A stretch of DNA of 64,000 nt from Collinsella aerofaciens (GCF_015553355.1 NZ_JADNGN010000005.1:2372-66371); one strand, 5' to 3'. Positions 1 to 8,377 are shown, counted from the stretch's first letter. Notes: a model not told the origin generated them from the letters alone. Program-made: numbers and translations.

Positions 1-422
1 GCGAGGATCTCGCGGTATGTCACCAGGTCGTTCTCGCGCTTGATGCGCTCGAGGACGGTCGCGACAACAAGCGCCGCTATCGCCGGCAGGAACGCCGCAG
101 CCGCGGCGACGCCGGCGCCCCAGGTGCCCTCCATCCAGTTAAACGCCGGCGACAGTATCAGTGCGAACGCCACCGCCAGCAACGCGAGCATCAGCACGGC
201 CAGCCATAGCATCCGCGTTCCCATGCGCTTGCGATCCCTTTCGACTGCCTCTTCCATAACGGTCACGTCTCCCTTCACGAGCGTGTCTATGGAGGTGCCG
301 AATAGGATGCTCAGCATGAGCAGACTCTGGACGTCCGGATACGTCTTGTCCCGCTCCCAGTTCGAGATCGTCTGACGCGACACGTAGAGTTTCTCGGCGA
401 GCTGTTCTTGGGAGAGCCCCAT
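1..422 (-). pseudogene. Truncated copy of a membrane Xre regulator (window edge)
   Basis: The reverse strand reads an Xre helix-turn-helix (REAMGLSQEQLAEKLYVSRQ), then two hydrophobic stretches, and runs off the window. The DNA is nearly identical to 2495-2934, inside the intact gene at 2335-2955; I saw one difference near 231. The copy breaks off at base 440, so the native start codon and first ten residues are missing. The first in-frame ATG is at 422-420, inside the helix-turn-helix. Upstream lies the 5' part of a different Xre gene joined out of frame. It is probably non-functional, or an assembly artefact at a contig end. Confidence 0.7.
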
Positions 423-440
423 CGCCTCGCGCCTCGTCTT
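1..440. repeat. 440-bp direct duplication, copy 1
   Basis: Bases 1-440 match 2495-2934 at a constant offset of 2494. Identity stops sharply after the shared stretch gcctcgtctt at 431-440. The left limit is unknown because the window starts inside the copy. Confidence 0.9.
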
Positions 441-615
441 TGCTCACCGGCACGTCGAGCGTCTCACCGAGGGCGACGAGTATCTCCGCGTCGGGCACCG
501 AGAGCCCGCGTTCCCATTTGGAAACCGTCTGCCTCACCACGTTCAGCTTGAGCGCGAGCTCCTCCTGCGATAGCCCTTTCGATTTCCTGAGGGCCTGGAT
601 GTTCTCGTTCAGCAT
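441..615 (-). pseudogene. 5' fragment of a second Xre regulator, fused out of frame
   Basis: Starting at ATG 615-613 the reverse strand encodes about 58 residues of a clean Xre DNA-binding domain (MLNENIQALRKSKGLSQEEL, followed by a recognition helix with RQTVSKWERG). At the 440/441 junction the frame passes into the duplicated neighbour DNA in the wrong frame and becomes low-complexity Arg/Ala-rich sequence. A Shine-Dalgarno-like AGAAAGGA precedes the ATG. The original C-terminal half is absent. The N-terminal domain alone might still fold and bind DNA, but no natural domain follows it. Confidence 0.65.
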
Positions 616-965
616 GGCGGATCCTTTCTCTCGCCCGGTTCCTACGTTACCGCAATGCTGCCCGCAGATGGCCCGTTGCCGCAAGCAACGGGTCGTAACA
701 TCGGCGGGGACCGTTTGAGTTCACAGGTGATGCAAGCTCCTAATAATTTGACGTCCATTCAATCTACCTGCGGTTTGCAACCATAGGGTGCCTGCAGGTT
801 GCGTAAAATGAAGCCTCAAGTTGGTGGTTTCCGCCATGTGGCTACCGTAGTGTGTAAGTCGCCGGCAGGAAAGCACCGAACGCTGGGATGCCGCGCCCGC
901 GCCGTCGCCGTGAGCCAAGATCACGACGCCCGCGTGCCCGCTTCCAGCCAACGAGAGGACCTACT
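616..965. other. Intergenic region between divergent regulators
   Basis: No gene recognised. It contains a hairpin, CCCGTTGC at 672-679 pairing with GCAACGGG at 685-692, and a pair of related motifs (GCAACC and GGTTGC) around 776-820 that could be operator half-sites. It should hold the promoters of both divergent Xre genes, but no box is convincing. Confidence 0.4.
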
Positions 966-2099
966 ATGAGCTTCCGTACCAACCTTCAGTATCTGCGCGC
1001 CGAGCGCCATATGACCCAGGAGCAGCTCGCCATGCTGCTTGGGGTATCCCGCCAGTCCGTCACCAAGTGGGAGGCCGAGAAGTCCTACCCGGAGATGGAT
1101 AAGCTCATCAAAATGTGCCAGATTTTCGAGTGCTCGCTCGATGACCTGGTGCAGGGTGACGTGTCGCGCCGCGCGGCCGTGAGCCAGAGCGCCGCGGATG
1201 GCGTGCAAAACGATGGGAACGCCGTCGTCCGCGTCGAGGCTCCGCACGGGCGGAACTCGTTGTCCGACATCGGATCCGCCTTTGTGCCCGCGATCCCCGT
1301 CGGTCCCAACACGGATGTATGCGGCTATGACGAGCACATGGTCGCATTTGCCCGCAAGGTCGCACTCGGTGTGGCGCTCATCATCCTGGGGGTCGCCGCC
1401 GCGGTCTTCACCGATGAGGTCCTGCACTCAGACGGAATCGTCCTCATGGCGTTGTTCGCGCTCGTTGCCGCTGGCTTGGGATTCCTTATTCCATCCGGCA
1501 TGGAGCACGCGGCTTTTGTGGAAGCCCATCCGTATGTTGCGGACTTTTACACCGCAGAGCAAAAGGCGGCAGAGCGTCGTCGTGCTTCGATCGCGATCGT
1601 TTCGGGTATCGCGATCATCCTTCTTGGCATCGCCGTATCGGCGCTGTTTGAGGTGGAGGCGAACGTCCAGGTATATGGCGACACGCTGATGATGGTCCTG
1701 GTCGCCGTCGGTGTTGGGGTGATTGTCCACTGGGGCATGCTGTGGGGCCGCATGGATGTCGCGGAGTACAACAAGGAGTGGCTCGAGACGGTCGAATTGA
1801 GTGCGGAGGAGCTGTCGCAGCTGGATCCCCAGAGCCGCGAGGCGTATCTGCGCGCGTGCAATCCCAAGTATCGCCGTACAGCGGCGCGCAAGAAGAGGGC
1901 TTGCGTCGTGATCATGCTCGCCTCCACCATCATCGCGCTCATCTGGCTGTTCGTCGGTGCTGCCATGGATGCGTCCGAGGGGATCGGCGGCCTGTTCTGG
2001 CTCCCGTGGGTCGTCGGTAGCTTGGGCTCCGCTATCGCCCTTATCGTTATCGACGATGACGATGAGAATGATGCGGCTGCATGCGGCGATAGGGAGTAG
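966..2099 (+). CDS. Xre-family regulator with a membrane-spanning C-terminal region
   Basis: 377 residues. Residues 1-65 form an Xre/Cro-type helix-turn-helix (LRAERHMTQEQLAMLLGVSR, then QSVTKWEAEKSYPEMDKL). A linker follows, then about six hydrophobic segments in three pairs (such as VALGVALIILGVAAAVF and VVIMLASTIIALIWLFVGA), so the DNA-binding domain would be tethered to the membrane. I chose ATG 966, not the upstream in-frame start at 888, because AGAGGA sits just ahead of it and homology begins there. Related regulators are at 2335-2955 and 3556-4176. Its target is unknown; self-regulation or control of the cluster is a guess. Confidence 0.85.
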   Translation: MSFRTNLQYLRAERHMTQEQLAMLLGVSRQSVTKWEAEKSYPEMDKLIKMCQIFECSLDDLVQGDVSRRAAVSQSAADGVQNDGNAVVRVEAPHGRNSLSDIGSAFVPAIPVGPNTDVCGYDEHMVAFARKVALGVALIILGVAAAVFTDEVLHSDGIVLMALFALVAAGLGFLIPSGMEHAAFVEAHPYVADFYTAEQKAAERRRASIAIVSGIAIILLGIAVSALFEVEANVQVYGDTLMMVLVAVGVGVIVHWGMLWGRMDVAEYNKEWLETVELSAEELSQLDPQSREAYLRACNPKYRRTAARKKRACVVIMLASTIIALIWLFVGAAMDASEGIGGLFWLPWVVGSLGSAIALIVIDDDDENDAAACGDRE

Positions 2100-2334
2100 A
2101 GGCGTTCGAAGACATCCGTCTGAATGAAGCGGGCGGCCTCGGGTGTGCCGGGGCCGCCCGCATTTTGCTGGGTGGTGCTGTATTGCCGGCGTGGAGCGGG
2201 CCTCAAGCTAGTGCTTGCCGTCAATTTGAAGTCTTCGGCTGCGGGCACCTTTGAGTCCGCATCACGAGCGCAACGCTGGCGCCCAAAGCGCTGATTCTTG
2301 ACGCGCGTGATGCGGACTTCGGCAGATGCTGCCT

Positions 2335-2955
2335 CTAGTTCAGCAGCCCCCACACGGCAAAGCCGAGTGCTCCGCCGATGGCGGCTGCGGCGAAGAAGGT
2401 CAGCAAGTCGTACGCCAGTCGGTGCTTCGTCGGCCACGCGCGGCGGGGGAGTGCCCGCGGATCGCGCTCGATGTCCGCCTCGCCGTTCATGAAGGCGAGG
2501 ATCTCGCGGTATGTCACCAGGTCGTTCTCGCGCTTGATGCGCTCGAGGACGGTCGCGACAACAAGCGCCGCTATCGCCGGCAGGAACGCCGCAGCCGCGG
2601 CGACGCCGGCGCCCCAGGTGCCCTCCATCCAGTTAAACGCCGGCGACAGTATCAGTGCGAACGCCACCGCCAGCAACGCGAGCATCAGCACGGCCAGCCA
2701 TAGCATCCGCGTTCCCATGCGCTTGCGATCTCTTTCGACTGCCTCTTCCATAACGGTCACGTCTCCCTTCACGAGCGTGTCTATGGAGGTGCCGAATAGG
2801 ATGCTCAGCATGAGCAGACTCTGGACGTCCGGATACGTCTTGTCCCGCTCCCAGTTCGAGATCGTCTGACGCGACACGTAGAGTTTCTCGGCGAGCTGTT
2901 CTTGGGAGAGCCCCATCGCCTCGCGCCTCGTCTTGATCTGGTTGCTGATGTCCAT
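2335..2955 (-). CDS. Membrane-anchored Xre-family regulator
   Basis: 206 residues. The N-terminal Xre domain (residues 1-60, with LSQEQLAEKLYVSRQTISNW and YPDVQSLLMLSILFG) is followed by TVMEEAVERDRKRM, two hydrophobic segments at about 85-140, a charged stretch resembling ERIKRENDLVTYREILAF, and a final hydrophobic segment ending in GLLN. ATG 2955 is preferred over the GTG two codons upstream because GGGAGG lies five bases ahead. It is a clear paralogue of 3556-4176. Part of it is duplicated at the window start. The signal and targets are unknown. Confidence 0.85.
   Translation of the reverse strand: MDISNQIKTRREAMGLSQEQLAEKLYVSRQTISNWERDKTYPDVQSLLMLSILFGTSIDTLVKGDVTVMEEAVERDRKRMGTRMLWLAVLMLALLAVAFALILSPAFNWMEGTWGAGVAAAAAFLPAIAALVVATVLERIKRENDLVTYREILAFMNGEADIERDPRALPRRAWPTKHRLAYDLLTFFAAAAIGGALGFAVWGLLN
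2495..2934. repeat. 440-bp direct duplication, copy 2 (within intact gene)
   Basis: Matches bases 1-440 almost exactly. This copy lies in an uninterrupted reading frame, so it is presumably the source. Confidence 0.9.
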
Positions 2956-3101
2956 CGTCACCTCCCGGTCGTGAAGGAGCGTCCCGCGAACACGCCGGGT
3001 GCGCTATCGAATCTGTTGTACATCATATGCGGCAAGGCTTGCCGGGCGCTGCAAAAACTGTTTTGCACGGGGTTTACCTGCATGATTGTTGCTGCGATGG
3101 C

Positions 3102-3455
3102 TTAGCGATGTTGTCGAGCAGTCATCCAAGTGTACAGGCCCATGGCGGCGTAGCCGATTGCGGTATAGGCAACCCCATGGAACGCAAGGTCCTGGCTGCC
3201 CTCGACCTTGAGGGGAAACAGGACCGCGGGTCCGATTCCGAGCGCCGCGGGTACCCAGAAGAGCGTCCTCGCGGAGTTTGCGGCGAGCAGGCCGAGGGCG
3301 ATCGCAGTTACGGGGAGCACGAGGTAGATCAGCGCCATCATGGCGATCATACCGGCATCGGATGGGACGAAGCTCACCAGGAGGGCGGGGATTGCCCAGC
3401 AGGCGCCAACGATTGCGATCAATGCGATGAGGGACGCGCGTACTGTGACGTTCAT
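3102..3455 (-). CDS. Small four-helix membrane protein of unknown function
   Basis: 117 residues from ATG 3455, which has AGGAGG seven bases upstream. The sequence is almost wholly hydrophobic with about four membrane segments (ASLIALIAIVGACWAIPALL, then AGMIAMMALIYLVLPVTAIA, a WVPAALGIGPAVLF stretch, and VAYTAIGYAAMGLYTWM). I recognise no family. It sits between two membrane-anchored Xre regulators on the same strand, suggesting it may be regulated by them or act as part of the same membrane system. Confidence 0.7.
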   Translation of the reverse strand: MNVTVRASLIALIAIVGACWAIPALLVSFVPSDAGMIAMMALIYLVLPVTAIALGLLAANSARTLFWVPAALGIGPAVLFPLKVEGSQDLAFHGVAYTAIGYAAMGLYTWMTARQHR

Positions 3456-3477
3456 GGGGCACCTCCTAACGGGAATC

Positions 3478-3512
3478 GCCCCCATTCTGGCATACATCTT
3501 CAGAATGGGGGC
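3478..3512. promoter_or_regulatory. 12-bp perfect inverted repeat
   Basis: GCCCCCATTCTG at 3478-3489 and CAGAATGGGGGC at 3501-3512 are separated by 11 bases. It lies 22 bases upstream of the small membrane protein start and just downstream of the next regulator. No T-run follows on either strand, so an operator or a Rho-independent terminator lacking its tail are both possible. Confidence 0.5.
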
Positions 3513-3555
3513 AAAGGGGGATACCATTTCGGGGAACGGGTGCGTACCCGCGCTT

Positions 3556-4176
3556 TTAACTCAGCATCTTGGCGAGCATGCTGATGCCGACGCCCACCAG
3601 TCCGCCGGCGATGGCGCCGATGATGATCTGCACCGCGTTGCGCGTGCCCTTGACCCAAGGGTTCATCTCGCGCTCACGGCGCCCCTCGAGCGTGTCGCGA
3701 TCGACCTGCTCGCCGCGGCTAAACGCCAACACCTCGCGGTACGTGACGAGGTCGTGCTGCTTCTTCATGCGTTCCATATACACGAACGCCACGAGCATCA
3801 CGACGAGCGCCACGGCGGCAAACGCCGCGGTGGGCGCGATGTGCATGCCCCAGCCCCATTCGAACTGGAACGCCGCCCACGCGCTCAGCACCAAAAACAC
3901 GACCGCGCTCACGACCGTGATTGTGGAGAGGGCGTTGTACTTCTTGACCGCTTCGTTCATTACCTGTGCCATGGTTTCCACATCTCCTTTGATGAGGGAG
4001 TCCACGGTCACCCCGAACACGTTGGAAAGCAGCAGCAGGCTCTGGACATCCGGATACGTACGGCCGCACTCCCAGTTGCTGATGGTCTGGCGCGACACGT
4101 AGATGCGCTCCGCCAGATCGTCTTGGGACAGTTCGAGCTCCGTGCGATGCTCCTTGATGTGCGAGCCCAGCTCCAT
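3556..4176 (-). CDS. Membrane-anchored Xre-family regulator
   Basis: 206 residues from ATG 4176, which has AGGGAG seven bases upstream; a longer frame from 4224 lacks a ribosome site. The Xre domain occupies residues 1-60 (LSQDDLAERIYVSRQTISNW, YPDVQSLLLLSNVFGV). Then come two membrane segments, the charged MERMKKQHDLVTYREVLAF linker shared with the paralogue at 2335-2955, and a C-terminal hydrophobic helix ending in MLAKMLS. The layout is a DNA-binding head on a three-helix membrane anchor. No partner or signal can be read from the sequence. Confidence 0.85.
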   Translation of the reverse strand: MELGSHIKEHRTELELSQDDLAERIYVSRQTISNWECGRTYPDVQSLLLLSNVFGVTVDSLIKGDVETMAQVMNEAVKKYNALSTITVVSAVVFLVLSAWAAFQFEWGWGMHIAPTAAFAAVALVVMLVAFVYMERMKKQHDLVTYREVLAFSRGEQVDRDTLEGRREREMNPWVKGTRNAVQIIIGAIAGGLVGVGISMLAKMLS

Positions 4177-4522
4177 GCGTTTGCTCCCTAGAGGGTCGGG
4201 GTGACCCCTGTCGAGAGCCACCATGTCATTGACGCGAGCATCGTACCATCAAAGGTCTTTATATTTGACCCCCACGGGGCAAAATCGAGCTGTCAAAAGG
4301 CTTTATATAAGACATCTAGCTGGGAAAAGAACGGTCCCCAAAGGCGGATGCCTCCGGGGACCGGTTGGTGCGTATAGAGGGGGCGAGCTTGCTTTGGGTT
4401 GGTGTTGGCCCCGCCGCTCGGCTCGACTTTGGAGCGGCGGGGCTCAGCTCTGCCTCGGCGCTGGCGAGGCAGAGCGCGGCTTTGCCCCGACGTCGGCAGC
4501 GGCCGAGCCCTGTCTTCCCGGC
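4177..4522. other. Intergenic region with two strong hairpins
   Basis: No gene recognised. Hairpin one pairs GCCCCGCCGCTC (4408-4419) with GAGCGGCGGGGC (4432-4443); hairpin two pairs CTCTGCCTCG (4448-4457) with CGAGGCAGAG (4465-4474). They follow the SPFH/ribbon-helix-helix gene pair on the reverse strand and could end its transcript, although there is no clear T-run. Near 4255-4315 the motifs CTTTATATTTGAC and CTTTATATAAGAC recur and may be AT-rich promoter elements for the leftward regulator at 4176. Confidence 0.45.
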
Positions 4523-4714
4523 TTAGCCCTCTTCGCCTTTGGGCGTGCCCTTGAACGAGGGCTCTTTCTTTGGCAGCCTTCCCGCGCGTTTGAGGGCGTC
4601 TCGCAAGATCCATTCCACCTGACCGTTGGCGCTGCGCATCTCATCGTCCGCCCAGCGTTGGACGGCCTCCCAGATAGCGGGGTCTATACGGAGTGGATAC
4701 TGCTTGCGTGCCAT
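4523..4714 (-). CDS. Ribbon-helix-helix (Arc-like) DNA-binding protein
   Basis: 63 residues. The start MARKQYPLRIDP, with hydrophobic residues alternating in a short beta strand, followed by AIWEAVQRWADDEMRSANGQ and VEWILRDALKRAG, is typical of small Arc/MetJ-type ribbon-helix-helix proteins; the tail is Lys/Gly-rich. It follows the SPFH gene in the same direction, 64 bases downstream, a pairing I remember from other actinobacteria. A palindrome about 20 bases ahead of its start could be its operator. Its role, whether regulator of the SPFH gene or otherwise, is not shown. Confidence 0.75.
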   Translation of the reverse strand: MARKQYPLRIDPAIWEAVQRWADDEMRSANGQVEWILRDALKRAGRLPKKEPSFKGTPKGEEG

Positions 4715-4734
4715 GACGTGCCTTCTTGTCGAAT

Positions 4735-4748
4735 GTGCAATTTTGCAC
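4735..4748. promoter_or_regulatory. Palindrome upstream of the ribbon-helix-helix gene
   Basis: GTGCAA, TT, TTGCAC is a 14-base perfect palindrome between the SPFH stop and the small DNA-binding protein start. Arc-type repressors bind short palindromes, so autoregulation is plausible but not demonstrated. Confidence 0.4.
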
Positions 4749-4778
4749 CCGTCCCCAAATTACTCATTGGTGTTGGGG

Positions 4779-5798
4779 TTAGTACAGCGAGCCTGCGTTG
4801 AGCACCGGGTGCGCCTCGGATTCACCGCAGAGCACCACCATGAGGTTGCTGGCCATCTGCGCCTTGCGCTCGTCGTCGAGCTCGATGGTGCCGCCGGCAG
4901 CCATCTCCTTCACGGCCATGTCGACCATGGAGACCGCGCCCTCGACGATCTTCTTGCGTGCGGCGATGACGGCCTCCGCCTGCTGGCGGCGCAGCATCGC
5001 CTGGGCGATCTCGGGGGAGTAGGCAAGATGGGTGAGGCGGGCGTCGTCGACCTCCACGCCGGCGGGTGCCAGGCGCATCGCGAGCTCGCGGCGCAGGGCT
5101 TCGGAGACCTCTTCCACATTGGCGCGCAGCGTGATGGCGCCGGCGGCATCGGACTCGTCCTCCAGGTGGTCGTAGGCGTACACGCTCGCCACGTGGCGCA
5201 GCGCCGTCTCGGCCTGCATGGCGACATAGCTCTGGTAGTCGTCGACGTCGAAGAGCGCCTTGGCGGTATCGGCGACGTGCCACACCACGACGGTTGCGAT
5301 CTCGATGGGGTTGCCCATTTTGTCGTTGACCTTCAGGCGCTCGCCATTCAGGGTGCGCACGCGGGTGGAGATAGTGGTGGGGTTGCCCTTGGCGGCCTTC
5401 TGCGCCGCGGCCTTGGCGGCCTTGGAATCGCTAATCTCGAGCTCGATCATCTCGCCGATCCCGGCCGATCCGCCCATGTTCTTGCTAAAGAACGGGTTGG
5501 CCCAGAAGAAGCCCTCGTCGCGGACGGTGCCCACGTACTTGCCGAACAGGATGCACACGCGCGCCTGGCCGGGCTGCAGCGAGAAGAATCCGTTGAGTGG
5601 GATGAACCACAGGCAAAACGCGAGGATGCTGAGGCCGAGCCCCCATCCGTAGACTGCGGGCGCGTCGACGCCGTCGGGCGTGCTCGCGAGCCCGATGGTG
5701 CTCCAGATAAAGAAGCCGATGATGACGATGAGCGCCACCGCCACGGCGACGAGCATGCCGTAGCCCGACTTGGCCTTGAGTTGCTTTTCCACGCTCAT
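4779..5798 (-). CDS. SPFH/Band 7 domain membrane protein
   Basis: 339 residues from ATG 5798, with AAGGAA eight bases upstream. Two N-terminal membrane helices (YGMLVAVAVALIVIIGFFIW and VYGWGLGLSILAFCLWFIPL) precede an SPFH domain starting near FFSLQPGQARVCILFGKYVG, including the family-like GEVIE/NDKMGNPIEIATVVVW strand pattern and SYVAMQAETALRHVASVYAY. A C-terminal helical part contains LRRQQAEAVIAARKKIVEGA. SPFH proteins form large membrane-associated rings (flotillin/prohibitin relatives) and organise membranes or partner proteases. The linked small DNA-binding protein suggests a regulated unit. Confidence 0.88.
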   Translation of the reverse strand: MSVEKQLKAKSGYGMLVAVAVALIVIIGFFIWSTIGLASTPDGVDAPAVYGWGLGLSILAFCLWFIPLNGFFSLQPGQARVCILFGKYVGTVRDEGFFWANPFFSKNMGGSAGIGEMIELEISDSKAAKAAAQKAAKGNPTTISTRVRTLNGERLKVNDKMGNPIEIATVVVWHVADTAKALFDVDDYQSYVAMQAETALRHVASVYAYDHLEDESDAAGAITLRANVEEVSEALRRELAMRLAPAGVEVDDARLTHLAYSPEIAQAMLRRQQAEAVIAARKKIVEGAVSMVDMAVKEMAAGGTIELDDERKAQMASNLMVVLCGESEAHPVLNAGSLY

Positions 5799-6044
5799 TG
5801 TGAGTTCCTTTCATGACTGCGCCGGCGTTTGCGTGACGTCCCCGGCGCCGCGCTCCAGATTGCGATGGGGAGGAGGCGAGTCCCCGAGCAGTCCGTGCGA
5901 CTGCTGATTGCATTGTGATATCACATTGAAACCATGTCAAGAACGACAATCGCCGTTTGCCGATTGACTCCCATCGCCTCGGGGAACTCCCCACCACTCT
6001 GGTAGTTTCTTCCATTCAGTTCACGCGATCTGATGGGAGCCCCC

Positions 6045-6419
6045 ATGAGCGAGCTGCTCGAATCGTTTCTGCGCGTCGGAATGACTGTGTTCGTCTTCGG
6101 CCCGCTGGTTGCGTGGGTCGCTCGCCGCGGCGCGCGCGAGCGCCGCGAGGCGACAGACGTCTTCGAGTGCTTCACGGTGCGCATGCCCGCGGGTGGTATG
6201 GGCACTGCCTGGGACCGGGCCTGCCTGCCGCTCCTCGCGCCCCTACATCACGCCCGCAGGCCAGCGGTACCGGGTGAGGTCGACTCGGCCGTCGGCGAGA
6301 AATTCTACACCCTCGGCTTCGAGCAGCTCACGTTGCGCCTCAGGTCCGCCAAAGGCGAAGCCCGCAGCGAGGCGCCGTCGGCAAACACGATGCGATGGCA
6401 GGGGATGACGCCCGGTTGA
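6045..6419 (+). other. Possible small membrane protein or remnant
   Basis: From ATG 6045 (GGGAG six bases ahead) the frame gives MSELLESFLRVGMTVFVFGP, LVAWVARRGARERREATDVF and then composition that looks non-native. Only the first 60 or so residues look like a real protein with one membrane helix. The last part overlaps the MGMT-like gene on the other strand. In a stretch where three neighbouring genes carry one-base deletions, this is perhaps another broken gene. I do not recognise a family. Confidence 0.25.
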
Positions 6420-6574
6420 GGGTTGACGTGCAGGGCATATCCCACGTAACGGGCTCGCCTGGGCTCGCCGACGAGCTTGGCGATCTGCCCGTAGGTGGCG
6501 ACCATGCCCGCGGGAACCTGTGCGACCATCTCGTAGACGCTCCCGAAGAAGCCCTCGCGGTTCCTATCAGCCAT
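6243..6574 (-). pseudogene. MGMT-like (Atl-type) DNA base-flipping protein, frameshifted
   Basis: Starts at ATG 6574 (AAAGG six bases ahead). The frame reads through the MGMT-family DNA-binding core: SVYEMVAQVPAGMVATYGQI, then VGYALHVNPQPGVIPCHRIV with the PCHR active-site motif. After FADGASLR the frame is lost. Shifting one base near 6357-6368 restores a family-like tail, FAFGGPEAQRELLEAEGVEF followed by LADGRVDLTRYRW, with a stop at 6243-6245. The arithmetic fits a single missing base. Intact, it would be about 110 residues, in the size range of the MGMT-like/Atl group that binds alkylated guanine. Either a pseudogene or a sequencing error. Confidence 0.8.
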
Positions 6575-6625
6575 CACAAACCTTTCAGTGCGCGGGTATC
6601 GGCGCGCCCGCGAGCAGCGGACGCG

Positions 6626-7602
6626 CTACGCCTCCAAATACCTCTCGACAAGCTCCTCAAACGCGCCGTCCATGCCCGTGGTCTCGAGCACGCCGTCGCA
6701 GTGGGGGCGCACGTCGTCGGTGACGTACTTCTTGAGCGCGCCTGCGCCGCCCATGCCGATCTCCTCGGCGATCTCGACCTCGGAGCGGCCGGTGCAGATG
6801 GCGGCGGTGGAGAGCAGGCCGGACACACCGGGACGGGCTTCGGGGTCGAACGTGATCATGCGCTCGGAGTCGGTCTGGCTCTTCTTAATGCGCTTGGCCG
6901 TCTCCTCGGCGGTCATCGAAATATTGATGGCGTTGCCGTAGCTCTTGCTCATCTTTCGACCGTCAAGGCCGGGCAGCAGCGGCGGTCGGACAGCAGCGCG
7001 TCGACCTCGGGGAACACCTTGCCGTAGCGGTTGTTGAACTTGCGTGCGATGGTGCGGGTGAGCTCGATGTGCGGCAGCTGGTCGCGCCCGACCGGCACCA
7101 CGTTGCCCTTGCAGAACAAGATGTCGCACGCCTGGTGCACGGGGTAGGTGAGCAAAAGGCCGGTGAGCTCATGGCCGCTGGCCTCCATCTCGGCCTTGAC
7201 GGTGGGGTTGCGCTGCAGCAGGGCCTCGGAGACGAGCGACAAGAACGGCAGCATGAGCTGGTTTGCCGCGGGCACGGCGGAGTGCGCGTAGATCATGGTC
7301 TTGTCGGGGTCGATGCCGCAGGCAAGGTAGTCCATGACCATGTTGTACACGTTGTCCTGGATGTGCTCGGTGGTGTCGCGGTCGGTGATGACCTGGTAGT
7401 CGGCGATGAGCACGTTGGTCTTGGCGCCCATGTTCTGCAGCTCAACACGGCCCTTGAGGGTACCGAAGTAGTGGCCCAGGTGCAGACGGCCGGTGGGGCG
7501 GTCGCCGGTGAGCATGGTGAACTTCTCGGGGTGCTGCGGCAGGTCGGCGCGGATCTGGTTGCTGCGCTCGAGGCTGACCTCATAGCTGAGCTCGTTGGGC
7601 AT
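6626..7602 (-). pseudogene. trpS: Tryptophanyl-tRNA synthetase, frameshifted
   Basis: Starts at ATG 7602 with AAGGAG seven bases ahead. The first frame holds the class I synthetase signature GDRPTGRLHLGHYFG (HIGH-type) and the Rossmann region to YGKVFPEVDALLSD. Around 6972-6985 the frame fails; one missing base explains it, and the next frame continues LPGLDGRKMSKSYGN (the KMSKS loop) to ...EELVERYLEA with stop at 6626. The total of about 325 residues is normal for TrpRS. The enzyme charges tRNA-Trp and is normally essential, so unless there is a second copy elsewhere, a sequencing or assembly indel is the likelier cause. Confidence 0.88.
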
Positions 7603-7757
7603 GCTGTCTCCTTTTGGGTTGAGTGCCTGGCCGGCATTGTCGGTCTTGGTTGAAGATGAAGCTACCAGAGAAACGGCGTCTCTTGCCGGAATCAACGATG
7701 GTTTTCGCCGTGTCGTCCCGCAGGGCCGTTTCCCTTCTTGGGAAGGAGCCCCTCGAT

Positions 7758-8290
7758 ATGCTCGAGCCGCTCCTCATGGGCCACGTGTGCCGCGCGCTCC
7801 TCGGCGGCGAAAGCGGGGTCTTCGGGCGTGACGGTCTCATCTCGCTGTCGACTCCGGTACCACCGCGACGGCGCTCCTGAGCCTGCTCGTCGACAAGCCG
7901 GTGACTATCTACACCACCAACGGCTATGCATGTCGGTTTACGGGCGAGCTTGCTGCTAAGGTGGTGGTAATTGGCGGCGACTTCAACCCCGTTACCTGCT
8001 CGCTCACCGGTCCTATGGTTGAGAGCGCGCTGCGCGAGCTGTACTTTGACCGGGCGTTTATAGGTGTCAACGCGGTGGACGAGGACCGCGGTATCATGAC
8101 GCCAGGTTATCCCGAGGCTATCAAAAAACGTATCGTGATGCAGAATTCCCAGGCGAGTTACGTACTCGCCGATAGCTCCAAGTTCCACGTGTTTTCAAAT
8201 GTAAAGGTGTGCGACCTGGAGGGCTTTACTGTTATTTCCGACAGGCGCGACTCCAAAATCGGCGAACGCGTCAAAATGATCACGGCCTAG
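7758..8290 (+). pseudogene. DeoR/GlpR-type regulator C-terminal domain, remnant
   Basis: From about 7841 the frame reads LAVDSGTTATALLSLLVDKP, then VTIYTTNGYACR, VVVIGGDFNP, and AFIGVNAVDEDRGIMTPGYP, ending ...GERVKMITA. This is the effector-binding half of DeoR-family sugar-metabolism repressors. Upstream, the matching piece (ESGVFGRDGLIS) is in another frame; one missing base near 7838-7842 would join them, while TGA at 7829-7831 stops the main frame. The N-terminal helix-turn-helix is not recognisable. A decayed or wrongly sequenced regulator, divergent from trpS. Confidence 0.7.
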
Positions 8291-8377
8291 GACACTGGGG
8301 CATCGCATCTTGTCCTCAAGCCGTTGCCCACGTAACGAAGCGTGGGGCAAACGTGCGCCCCATTCCTGATTTGGGGA

